From Sinomicrobium pectinilyticum (GTDB taxonomy: Bacteria > Bacteroidota > Bacteroidia > Flavobacteriales > Flavobacteriaceae), in NCBI RefSeq assembly GCF_003725735.1, contig NZ_RJTM01000107.1, forward strand, positions 44,373-108,372: a DNA stretch of 64,000 nucleotides. The letters are read 5' to 3'. Positions 27,074-34,308 of this stretch are shown here, piece by piece. A program made the translations under genes and the position numbers. The first letter of the stretch is position 1. Every line of letters begins with the position of its first letter. A model generated the notes under the pieces. The model ran no database searches. It was not told where the DNA came from and was given only the letters and a program-made list of their open reading frames with translations.

Positions 27074-28390
27074 TTATTGTTTGCCGGATTTCTTCTTGTG
27101 TTTTTGATCTATTTCGGTAAGCGTTTTTCCCCGGTCGCGACCGTAAAACAGGTGTTTTGGGCTACCGATGACCTGTGCGGAATAAATACCGGAATGCCCG
27201 GAAAAGAGGTAGGCCGTTACACAGGCAATGGCTATAAAAGCCCCGCCTTCAATACCAAATAACTCAATTCCCATGATGGTACAGGCTATAGGGGTATTTG
27301 TAGCCCCGGAAAATACGGCTACGAATCCCATTCCGGCCAGTAGTGCTGCCGGTAACGGAATGAAGAAGGATAAAGCATTTCCGAGTGTGGCGCCTATAAA
27401 AAAGAGCGGTGTAACTTCACCTCCCTTAAACCCGGCCCCAAGTGTAAATGCGGTAAAGAGTATTTTTAGCAGAAAGTCGTAGGGAGGGAGTTCCGTTTCA
27501 AAGGCGTCGACTATTGTAGGTATTCCCAAACCGATATATTTGGTAGTACCCATAAGATAGACCACAACGGCAAGAACGACTCCCCCGATCACGGGCCGTA
27601 ACGGTGGATATTTTATATTGGAACCGAACAGATCACTGAAAAAGTGCGTGGACCGGGAAAACAGCAATGCAGCAAGGCCGAAGACGATCCCGGCAAGTAT
27701 GGCCCAGATAAGAAAAGGAAACTCCATTTCGGGGATGATGTCAATATGATAATGCGTATGTCCCACCTGCAACCGGCGGCAGGTATAATCCGCTATAACC
27801 GCAGTGATAAAACTGGGAAGCAGGGCTTCGTACCGCATTCTCCCGATGACCAGGACTTCCAGGGCAAATATAGCCCCGGCAAGCGGAGTTCCGAAAACCG
27901 AGGCAAAACCGGCGCTTATACCGATGACCAATAGTATTTTGCGATCTCTTGGCCGCAGCCGGAATATTTTTGTAAACTGGTCGGCAATGGCGCCACCCAT
28001 CTGCACCGCAGTGCCTTCACGTCCGGCTGATCCACCGAAAAAGTGTGTGGCAACGGTACCGAATAAGACCAAAGGAGCCATTTTTAGCGGTATGATCTGC
28101 CTGGGAGTGTGGAATTCTTCCAATAACTGGTTATTTCCTTTTACCACATCCTGCCCCCAATAATGATAACTGAGCCCTATGAGCAATCCTCCGAAGGGCA
28201 GTAACCATATGATCCACGTATTGGCCTCCCGGAAATCCGTAGCCCAGTTGAGCGAAAACAGCAGCAGGGCCGATGCCGATCCGGCCAGAATACCCACCAA
28301 TGCGGATAATACGATCCATTTACCGATAAAGAAAAGGGAGGGGAATTGTTCTACGGAACGCAGTTTTCTGGAAACTTCTTGTCGTGTCAT
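27074..28390 (-). CDS. CLC-type anion channel/antiporter, CLC-F (fluoride/proton antiporter) features
   Basis: 438 residues with ~10-12 membrane helices. It has the CLC fold motifs GREGT (residues 123-127, gating Glu125) and GGEVTPLFFIGATLG in the late selectivity loop. Two features mark the fluoride-specific CLC-F branch as I know it. GREG is followed by T rather than P. The first selectivity loop is KGNNQLL (84-90) in place of GSGIP, which lacks the chloride-coordinating serine. A fluoride-riboswitch-like leader precedes the gene, strongly supporting a role in fluoride export driven by the proton gradient in the inner membrane. Generic annotation would call it a voltage-gated chloride channel. 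Confidence 0.9.
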   Translation of the reverse strand: MTRQEVSRKLRSVEQFPSLFFIGKWIVLSALVGILAGSASALLLFSLNWATDFREANTWIIWLLPFGGLLIGLSYHYWGQDVVKGNNQLLEEFHTPRQIIPLKMAPLVLFGTVATHFFGGSAGREGTAVQMGGAIADQFTKIFRLRPRDRKILLVIGISAGFASVFGTPLAGAIFALEVLVIGRMRYEALLPSFITAVIADYTCRRLQVGHTHYHIDIIPEMEFPFLIWAILAGIVFGLAALLFSRSTHFFSDLFGSNIKYPPLRPVIGGVVLAVVVYLMGTTKYIGLGIPTIVDAFETELPPYDFLLKILFTAFTLGAGFKGGEVTPLFFIGATLGNALSFFIPLPAALLAGMGFVAVFSGATNTPIACTIMGIELFGIEGGAFIAIACVTAYLFSGHSGIYSAQVIGSPKHLFYGRDRGKTLTEIDQKHKKKSGKQ

Positions 28391-28451
28391 AAAAATGGCC
28401 TGTTATACATTAAAATATTTCCGCCGGTCACATACCAGGTGACGGTCGGGA

Positions 28452-28508
28452 TAACAGGCGCCATCATCCCTGTAAAAGGGCGGTTTACGGCAGACACCAT
28501 TGCCTCTG
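28452..28508 (-). ncRNA. Fluoride riboswitch (crcB motif) in the CLC-F leader
   Basis: Read on the minus strand, the leader contains GAGGCAATGGTGTCTGCC, then GTAAACCGCC, a short CCCTTTTACAGGG hairpin, and GATGATGGCGCCTG. These are the conserved blocks, in the right order, of the crcB/fluoride aptamer (GGCaaUGG..., AACCGCC, hairpin, CUGAUGACNCCUG). It starts about 16 nt after a TATTTTTG promoter element and ends about 60 nt before the CLC start codon. Pattern match by eye only. Confidence 0.82.
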
Positions 28509-28523
28509 ATTCTAAATAAAGCA

Positions 28524-28531
28524 CAAAAATA
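28524..28531 (-). promoter_or_regulatory. Probable -7 promoter element for the riboswitch-CLC transcript
   Basis: Minus-strand TATTTTTG (TAnnTTTG). Its position places the transcription start just before the fluoride aptamer, overlapping the end of the lactonase gene's 3' flank. Confidence 0.45.
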
Positions 28532-28547
28532 ATTAAAATCCCCGGAT

Positions 28548-29747
28548 CTACGGATAAAATTTAATGCAGACCGGTGAATTAACATCCAGTTCCGTTTCAA
28601 AGGAAAGTTTGCCGGTTTCCTGGTCAATGGCAAACTGCACGATATTCCCCGAGTCCTGGTTAGCGGCGTAGAGCTGCTTTCCGGAGGGGTGTATGGCAAA
28701 ATTCCGTGGTGTCTTTCCTTTGACTGGCTGATGTTGTACCGGGGAAAGTTTTCCGTTTTCCTGATCTATGGCATACACCACAATGCTATTGTGCCCGCGA
28801 TTGGAACCATACAGGAATTTCCCGTTGGGATGTACATGGATATCGGCCGCACTGCTTGATTCATTAAACCCTTTGGGAAGCGTAGAAATGGTCTGGATTT
28901 CGGAAAGCAGGCCTTTTTCCGCCTCAAAAGAAAAAGCATTGACCGTATTGTTGAGTTCATTGATGAGGTAGACATACTTGCCATTGGGATGAAAAACGAG
29001 ATGTCTGGGCCCTGCACCGGGAGCGGCAGATACAAAGCCATTGGAGAGAGGGAGCAGCTTATTCTCTTCCCGGTCTATTTCAAAACTCCATATCTTATCG
29101 CTGCCGAGATCAGGGACAAAGACAAAACGGTTGTCGGGAGATATGACTACCGAATGCGGGTGCGATTCCGATTGCCTGTCCTTATCCGGTCCCGAGCCGT
29201 GTAATTGTACAGTGTCGGCTGAGGATAATATGCCTTTTTCACCACGCGTATACATTTTAACCACACCGCCGACATAATTCACCACAAATACATACTTCCC
29301 TTCGGAATCCAGGTTTACATAGCAGGGAGCTTTGGCATCCGTGGACAATTTCTGGAGAAAGACCGGGTTTTGAAATTCGTCCAGTCCGTATACGTAGAGC
29401 GCGCCGGTTTCCCCCTCACTGGCAACTTCGCTCACTGCATATAAATTTTTTTTGTCCGGGGAAATGGCCAGATAAGAGGGGTTTACCACTTCCGCGGCTA
29501 CGGATTCCCTTTCCAGTTTGCCGTTTTCATCATCCCGTTGCAATAAATAAACTCCTTTTGCCTGGCCGTCAACATGACCTTCTTTGCGGGTATATGTTCC
29601 CACAAAGGCATAAGAAGCTTCCTTTGGTTCTCCTGTTTCCGGGGATTGTTCCGTTTTGTCCGCGGAAATGCCGGATTCTTTCTTCTTGTCCTTGCAGGCC
29701 AGGAGACTCATGGTACATATCAGGAATATCAAAGTTTTTTTTAACAT
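28548..29747 (-). CDS. Lactonase-family seven-bladed beta-propeller lipoprotein
   Basis: 399 residues. The lipoprotein signal ends MSLLACK. It is followed by a linker and a beta-propeller of the 6-phosphogluconolactonase/Lactonase (PF10282) type, with repeated blade motifs such as AISPDKKNLYAVSE, HPNGKYVYLINEL, HPNGKFLYGSNRG and HPSGKQLYAANQD. It is exported, so it is unlikely to be the pentose-phosphate enzyme. A periplasmic or surface lactonase or binding protein is more likely. It stands upstream of the CLC gene on the same strand, but the latter has its own promoter and riboswitch. Confidence 0.88.
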   Translation of the reverse strand: MLKKTLIFLICTMSLLACKDKKKESGISADKTEQSPETGEPKEASYAFVGTYTRKEGHVDGQAKGVYLLQRDDENGKLERESVAAEVVNPSYLAISPDKKNLYAVSEVASEGETGALYVYGLDEFQNPVFLQKLSTDAKAPCYVNLDSEGKYVFVVNYVGGVVKMYTRGEKGILSSADTVQLHGSGPDKDRQSESHPHSVVISPDNRFVFVPDLGSDKIWSFEIDREENKLLPLSNGFVSAAPGAGPRHLVFHPNGKYVYLINELNNTVNAFSFEAEKGLLSEIQTISTLPKGFNESSSAADIHVHPNGKFLYGSNRGHNSIVVYAIDQENGKLSPVQHQPVKGKTPRNFAIHPSGKQLYAANQDSGNIVQFAIDQETGKLSFETELDVNSPVCIKFYP

Positions 29748-29871
29748 CGCATCGGGTTTATAAATCGGGTTGAGGTTTCAGGTGATTATATTATTTGTTG
29801 ACATGCATTGCAGTGTAACTACGAATGAATTTTTGTTTTCCGGGCACTCTTGTTCAATGCCCCTTTATTTT

Positions 29872-29879
29872 CAAAAGTA
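29872..29879 (-). promoter_or_regulatory. Probable -7 promoter element of the lactonase gene
   Basis: Minus-strand TACTTTTG, matching TAnnTTTG, 125 nt upstream of the lactonase start. No clear -33 element. Confidence 0.35.
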
Positions 29880-29996
29880 AATATTTTTTACAAATGTACG
29901 GTCTTATCTTATCGGACCTTTACTCACTAAGTGAGATTTAAATGCTCCGATGCTTGCGTCGAAAAACAATCTATGGTTTCCGCCTTATGCCTCGCG

Positions 29997-30014
29997 TCCC
30001 GATAATTATCGGGA
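29997..30014. repeat. 18-bp perfect palindrome
   Basis: TCCCGATAATTATCGGGA is a perfect palindrome in a non-coding region at the left edge of the T6SS island. Similar CCCGAT...ATCGGG palindromes are common dispersed elements in Bacteroidota genomes as far as I recall. No second copy was noticed in the window. Confidence 0.5.
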
Positions 30015-30190
30015 TTGCCCCGAGGTAGTTGACTAATATTTCCTAACGGTTAATTCTTACATGAAAGGGGAAAATACCTCATATTTAGTTGTGTAGTAGC
30101 ATTATGTTTAATATCTTGCGGATGTAAATAATTCAATATTTGATTTGGTATATCTTTTTATTTAACCTTAATTTTTAAAATTTAGTTAGT

Positions 30191-30577
30191 ATGTCATTCA
30201 AAGCAACTTTAAGCGTAGGCGGTAAAAAAGTAAATATTTTGAGCGCCAATTATGACCTGGCACAGGAAGTTGATGCCACGGGACGTCCTTCTTCCGTTAC
30301 ACGCGGAGGCAGGATTTATCTGACCGTCGAATCCACCGGAGACTCTTTCTTTTTTGAGTGGATGACCAACAATTTTGAGCGTAAAAATGGTGTGATCACC
30401 TATATTAAGCGCGATACGGATGCCAAACTCAGGGAAGTTCACTTCACCGAAGGCTATCTTGTAAAATACAGAGAAAATTTTGAAGCAGCAGGAAGGAATC
30501 CCTTAACGGAAACCTTTACCATTTCGTGCCGTGTTATCGCCAGTGGAGGCGGGGAACACATGAACGAATGGGTATAA
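30191..30577 (+). CDS. tssD: T6SS(iii) tube protein TssD (Hcp)
   Basis: 128 residues. It matches the Bacteroidota-specific TssD family: MSFKATLSVGGKKVNIL start, RPSSVTRGGRIYLTVES, FFFEWM, and KLREVHFTEGYLVKYRENF. This is the Hcp-fold protein that stacks into the inner tube of subtype-iii type VI secretion systems and carries small effectors in its lumen. It is monocistronic: it has its own AT-rich leader and is followed by a terminator, as expected for a highly expressed structural subunit. No sheath (TssB/C) or baseplate genes occur nearby. Confidence 0.9.
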   Translation: MSFKATLSVGGKKVNILSANYDLAQEVDATGRPSSVTRGGRIYLTVESTGDSFFFEWMTNNFERKNGVITYIKRDTDAKLREVHFTEGYLVKYRENFEAAGRNPLTETFTISCRVIASGGGEHMNEWV

Positions 30578-30628
30578 CCTGTCCCCCGATCTGATATTTT
30601 TGTAATATAAGATCAAATCGAATGTTGC

Positions 30629-30662
30629 AAAGGGGGGGTGAAAGCTGCCCCTTTATTTTTTT
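30629..30662 (+). terminator. Terminator after the first tssD
   Basis: An AAAGGGG / CCCCTTT stem with a G-rich 12-nt loop, followed by a long T-run. It lies 51 bp after the tssD stop codon. Confidence 0.75.
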
Positions 30663-30890
30663 TATTCAGCCCTCTTTCCCAAGCAATACTGATTCAGGAG
30701 GATTCCGGAATATCCCTTCCGCGTTTCCGATGTACAGATAGCAATATATGCTGTTAAAATGTTGTGTGCCGGAAGTTCTGTATATAAACCGGTATGAAAA
30801 AAACATTGTTAACAGGTACACAAATATGATGTACAACAGTATGTAACGATCGGTATATTATTAAAAAAATGTTTTAACACCTTTCATACC
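30663..30890 (+). other. Leader region of the second tssD
   Basis: About 230 bp without a gene. It is AT-rich near the tssD start, with several GTTGTAC/GTACA words (for example around 30815-30840) that may form weak stems. No promoter could be assigned with confidence. Confidence 0.35.
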
Positions 30891-31286
30891 ATGAGTTTTT
30901 TGTCAAAATTTGTCATAGACGGCCAGGAAATGAATGTGCTGGATTATGAGATCATATTCGATCAGGATTCGGATATCAGTGATAAACCGTCTTCCGATCC
31001 CCGTGGCGGAAAGATACGCCTGGTGGTAGAATTGACCAGGAGTACGATGCTTTACGAATGGATGATAAGCAGTTCGCAAACCAAGAACGGCAGGATTATC
31101 TTTTACAAACGGGATGCGCTGAGCAAGCTTCGGGAGGTGGAATTCAAACACGGGTACTGCCTGAATTACCGGGAACGGTTTTCGGCAGACAGTGACAGGC
31201 CCCTGCGGGTGCAGATTGTGATCTCCGCCAAAGAAATAGTAATTAACAGTATTCCGTTTACCAAAAACTGGGCCCTTAGGACATAA
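30891..31286 (+). CDS. Second T6SS(iii) TssD/Hcp paralogue, effector-linked
   Basis: 131 residues, clearly homologous to the TssD at 30191 (SFLSKFVIDGQEMNVL, KPSSDPRGGKIRLVVE, LYEWM, KLREVEFKHGYCLNYRERF) but diverged. It lies 21 bp upstream of the effector candidate at 31308. Hcp paralogues placed directly before a cargo gene often serve as its dedicated carrier and chaperone. I infer that role here. The general structural TssD is more likely the first copy, with its own terminator. Confidence 0.87.
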   Translation: MSFLSKFVIDGQEMNVLDYEIIFDQDSDISDKPSSDPRGGKIRLVVELTRSTMLYEWMISSSQTKNGRIIFYKRDALSKLREVEFKHGYCLNYRERFSADSDRPLRVQIVISAKEIVINSIPFTKNWALRT

Positions 31287-31307
31287 CATTACTTTAATAA
31301 ACAAATT

Positions 31308-32144
31308 ATGAACGATGCCCTGGCACGCAAGTTACTCTGTATAGCAGCCGACCATCACAAGAAACCGATGCTGATGACGGGAAGTCGTCATGTTCGGCCG
31401 GATATTTTTTTGGGAGAACAGGACGAAGAAGATTATATGGAAGAAGGAGGCGGTATTATGGAGGACAAGACCAGCATCATGAACAGTAAGTACGACAGTG
31501 ACAATGGTGAGATAGGGGTCATTGAACTGGAAGAAGTGATCGTAGTTGCCCCCCGGAAACTGAACAGGTGGCAGGTTGTAAAACTGGAAATACGGGTAAA
31601 TGGCCGGGATATGGTCAACGATATAAGAAATGATGCCAAGCAGCTGGGACGATGGCTAAAGAATTGCCTTTCCGGCCCCATGAGCCTTCGGGGTAACCAC
31701 ATGTCGCGGGGTATCGGGGGGATGGGAATTCAATTTATATCTTCACAGGGAAAATCCGGGTTGACGGACACACCTGTAGCGGCGCCCGGTGTTGAAGTGA
31801 TCACCCATAATGTGGATGCCTGGTGGGACCCTTTTATGATGTTATGGGGACCATCTTTCCCGGTAACCAATAGCACCCCTATGGTTCCGGATGCTGAAGG
31901 GACTGACCTTTGGCATGGAAACGGGAAGATGGAAAATTATGAGATTCTACATAAAACTTTTGGACAATTGAGATCAGGAACCAGATATGGAGTTAATAAT
32001 CCTGATTTTGGGGGTATAGGTGAATCGTATCCTACCAAGGATGAAGAACAGGCTAAAAGGGATTCAGCAAGATTCCATAATACAGGGCTTTTTAAAGACG
32101 GTACTATTGGTATCAAGAGAGATACTATAAGGAAAAAAAATTAA
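31308..32144 (+). CDS. Candidate T6SS effector with variable C-terminal domain (unknown toxin activity)
   Basis: 278 residues, no signal peptide, and no family recognised with certainty. Residues 1-45 are basic/His-rich (LARKLLCIAADHHKKP). Residues ~70-85 contain ELEEVIVVAPRK, a segment seen in front of toxin domains of Bacteroidota effectors. Residues ~205-278 (from WHGNGKMENY onward) are a separate hydrophilic domain rich in charged residues. Base composition drops along the gene: 31 of 60 bases are G/C at 31681-31740, 23 of 60 at 32041-32100, 15 of 60 at 32101-32160. That suggests the 3' end was exchanged. The gene sits between a TssD carrier and AT-rich lipoprotein genes, the usual carrier-effector-immunity order. 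Confidence 0.7.
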   Translation: MNDALARKLLCIAADHHKKPMLMTGSRHVRPDIFLGEQDEEDYMEEGGGIMEDKTSIMNSKYDSDNGEIGVIELEEVIVVAPRKLNRWQVVKLEIRVNGRDMVNDIRNDAKQLGRWLKNCLSGPMSLRGNHMSRGIGGMGIQFISSQGKSGLTDTPVAAPGVEVITHNVDAWWDPFMMLWGPSFPVTNSTPMVPDAEGTDLWHGNGKMENYEILHKTFGQLRSGTRYGVNNPDFGGIGESYPTKDEEQAKRDSARFHNTGLFKDGTIGIKRDTIRKKN

Positions 32145-32149
32145 ACATT

Positions 32150-33043
32150 ATGAAACTAACTCTATTATTTATTTTTCTTATGCTCTATTCTTGTAGTAAT
32201 AAGAAGGTAGAGTGTCTTAAGGACGGAAAAGGGAAAATAATTTATACTTTAAAAAATGGAACATATCACGGTGAGTACAAGGTATACGATAATACAGGGG
32301 AAATAAAAGAAACACATATTTATAAACAGGGACGTAAAAAAGATTCATCGGTTTACTATACCCGGGAAAGTAATATAGATTATATTGATTATTATAGGGA
32401 TGAAGATAGTATATGGAGAAAAAATTTTCATAAAAACGGAAAAATTAAATCCGAGGGAAAAATAATTCATGAAGGCTTCCCGATAGGAGAATGGAAATAT
32501 TACAATGAAGAAGGTGTTTTGCAGGAAATAAAGGAAATTAAGAATATCGGGGGGAAACCTCATTTAAACCGGAATTGGTTTTTTGATAGTAAGGGAGATA
32601 CTATTCCTAATAAAAGTAATTATTATACGATACAATATGACAATGATACAATTTCTTTAGACAGGCCTATTCAGGCAGTTATTAGTTTAAAGGAACCTTT
32701 GTTTAAGGATAAAAATTCAATGGTCATGGTGGTAGTACCAAAAGATCATTCGAAAAATTTTAATAAAGATTTTTCAAATATAGAAGAAGTTGAAACGGAT
32801 ACAACTCGTAATCTGAATATAGAAACGGATATAAAAAAGGCATTTAAGATGGAAGGAAATTATCCCTGGACCGTAATTTTTGGGCGATATTATGATACTC
32901 CGGGCCCAAAGAAATTCAGGGGGATTATTGTAGAATATTACTATACAGAGAACCATGTACCGGATTCATTAAATCATAACTATTATGAGCATAGAAGTTA
33001 TTTTGAAAAGGATGTATACGTAAAGGGAAATACTATAGAATAA
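32150..33043 (+). CDS. Lipoprotein with MORN/YwqK-like repeats and a module shared with the next two genes; candidate immunity protein
   Basis: 297 residues. The lipoprotein signal ends LMLYSCSN. Residues ~20-140 carry MORN/YwqK-type repeats (GTYHGEYKVYDNTG, GFPIGEWKYYNEEG), a fold found in antitoxin-like proteins of the phylum. Residues ~165-290 form a second module with DTISLDRP..., RGIIVEYYY, which resembles the domain that makes up the two following lipoproteins. It starts 5 bp after the effector candidate and is AT-rich (20 of 60 bases G/C at 32641-32700). A periplasm- or membrane-anchored immunity role against the upstream effector is inferred. Confidence 0.75.
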   Translation: MKLTLLFIFLMLYSCSNKKVECLKDGKGKIIYTLKNGTYHGEYKVYDNTGEIKETHIYKQGRKKDSSVYYTRESNIDYIDYYRDEDSIWRKNFHKNGKIKSEGKIIHEGFPIGEWKYYNEEGVLQEIKEIKNIGGKPHLNRNWFFDSKGDTIPNKSNYYTIQYDNDTISLDRPIQAVISLKEPLFKDKNSMVMVVVPKDHSKNFNKDFSNIEEVETDTTRNLNIETDIKKAFKMEGNYPWTVIFGRYYDTPGPKKFRGIIVEYYYTENHVPDSLNHNYYEHRSYFEKDVYVKGNTIE

Positions 33044-33149
33044 GTTTGTTTATGTAGTATTACCTATGAAGGAAATCAGATATAGGACAGAATAGAAAGT
33101 ATAAAAGTATGGGGATCGTAAAAAGAAAAATAGATTTCTTAAACGAAAT

Positions 33150-33677
33150 ATGGTGAGTAATACAAATATTTTCAGGAAAATAATGCTGGTAGTATTTTTA
33201 TTAGGTGTAGCTTCTTGTAATAGAAAATCACATCATAAAAATACAGTTGACACTGCTGAACAAGAAATTGAAAAGACTGAAGAATTTGTGATTGTTGATT
33301 TTCCCGATACTGTTACCGTAGGACAGGGACTCATACAAGGAAAATTATGGTATAACCTTGTATCAAGATTAGATACTATCAGGCCTTCTAATATTGATAA
33401 AAGATATGTTTTCCTTCATATTGCGATTGACCCCAAAGAGGATTTTATAAGCCTGGAAGAAATAAAAAAAACAGAACATTTTATATACGAGGATACTCTG
33501 GGACATGGTTACTTTTCATTTGAAGCAGTATTTACTAAGCCCGGGAATAATTTGCTGAATGGAGTTGTTGAGGATATTATTATCCAAAAAGGTAAAGATA
33601 AGGATGGAAATGTGAGAATGAGAACTAATGAAACCCTTATTTCCAAGAATGTATTTGTAAAGGATACTATACATTAA
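33150..33677 (+). CDS. Immunity-like lipoprotein (paralogue array member 2)
   Basis: 175 residues. The lipoprotein signal ends LLGVASCN. The mature part contains DTVTVGQGLIQGKLWYN, KRYVFLHI and KPGNNLLNGVVEDIII. The same pattern (DSLQMNTEMEGEIIY, KRYIYLYL, GKKFINGVLVDQIF) is in the next gene, and a looser version is in the C-terminal module of the previous one. The family is not recognised. It is AT-rich and 4 bp upstream of the next gene. It is probably an immunity protein, or an orphan immunity copy kept after toxin exchange. Confidence 0.75.
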   Translation: MVSNTNIFRKIMLVVFLLGVASCNRKSHHKNTVDTAEQEIEKTEEFVIVDFPDTVTVGQGLIQGKLWYNLVSRLDTIRPSNIDKRYVFLHIAIDPKEDFISLEEIKKTEHFIYEDTLGHGYFSFEAVFTKPGNNLLNGVVEDIIIQKGKDKDGNVRMRTNETLISKNVFVKDTIH

Positions 33678-33681
33678 TACA

Positions 33682-34167
33682 ATGAAAGGAATAAAAGACA
33701 ATAGCCCCATTGTTTATTATATATTTTTAAGTGGATTCCTGCTATTCTCTTCATGTAATAACAAAACAAAGAAGAAGGAAGAAAAGAATTCCACATCCCA
33801 AATAGAAATTAAGCTTCCTGATTCTTTACAAATGAATACGGAAATGGAAGGTGAGATCATATATCGCTCGGATTTTGATACTGTACGCTTGAAAAACGGA
33901 GAAAAAAGATACATATACCTGTATTTATCCGAAGGAGATAGTCCTCTGTCGGATTTTCGGGAATTAAAAAAACAGGAGATGGACACCTTTGTGCCGATCA
34001 ATGATGAGCATTTGATCCCGGTCTATAATATAGTATTTGAAAAATCTGGTAAGAAATTTATTAATGGAGTACTTGTAGACCAGATATTTAAGAATGAGGA
34101 AGAGGGTAATGTGAAAATTACCACCTTGGAGACGAAAGTTATCCATCCTATTGTCATTTATGATTAA
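33682..34167 (+). CDS. Immunity-like lipoprotein (paralogue array member 3)
   Basis: 161 residues. The lipoprotein signal ends LLFSSCNN, followed by a lysine/glutamate-rich linker and the module described for the preceding gene (EGEIIYRSDFDTVRL, KRYIYLYLSEG, GKKFINGVLVD). It is the last gene of the AT-rich block. The next gene, vgrG, starts after 141 bp and has the normal base composition of the region. Confidence 0.75.
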   Translation: MKGIKDNSPIVYYIFLSGFLLFSSCNNKTKKKEEKNSTSQIEIKLPDSLQMNTEMEGEIIYRSDFDTVRLKNGEKRYIYLYLSEGDSPLSDFRELKKQEMDTFVPINDEHLIPVYNIVFEKSGKKFINGVLVDQIFKNEEEGNVKITTLETKVIHPIVIYD

Positions 34168-34308
34168 GAGTATATAAAGGAAGAATAAGAAAAAATATTG
34201 GTTTTTAAAATAACAGAAGCTTAAGATAAACAGAGTTTTACCCCGACCTGTATCAGATAACAGAAATAAACCGAATATATACCTATACTTTAACTAAAAA
34301 CACAGGCT

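Larger units (their letters stand above)
29748..30190. other. Intergenic region between lactonase and TssD genes
   Basis: About 440 bp with no supported gene. It holds a minus-strand TACTTTTG (29872-29879) that could be the lactonase promoter, an 18-bp palindrome (29997-30014), and a very AT-rich stretch (30060-30190) that must contain the tssD promoter. Confidence 0.5.
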
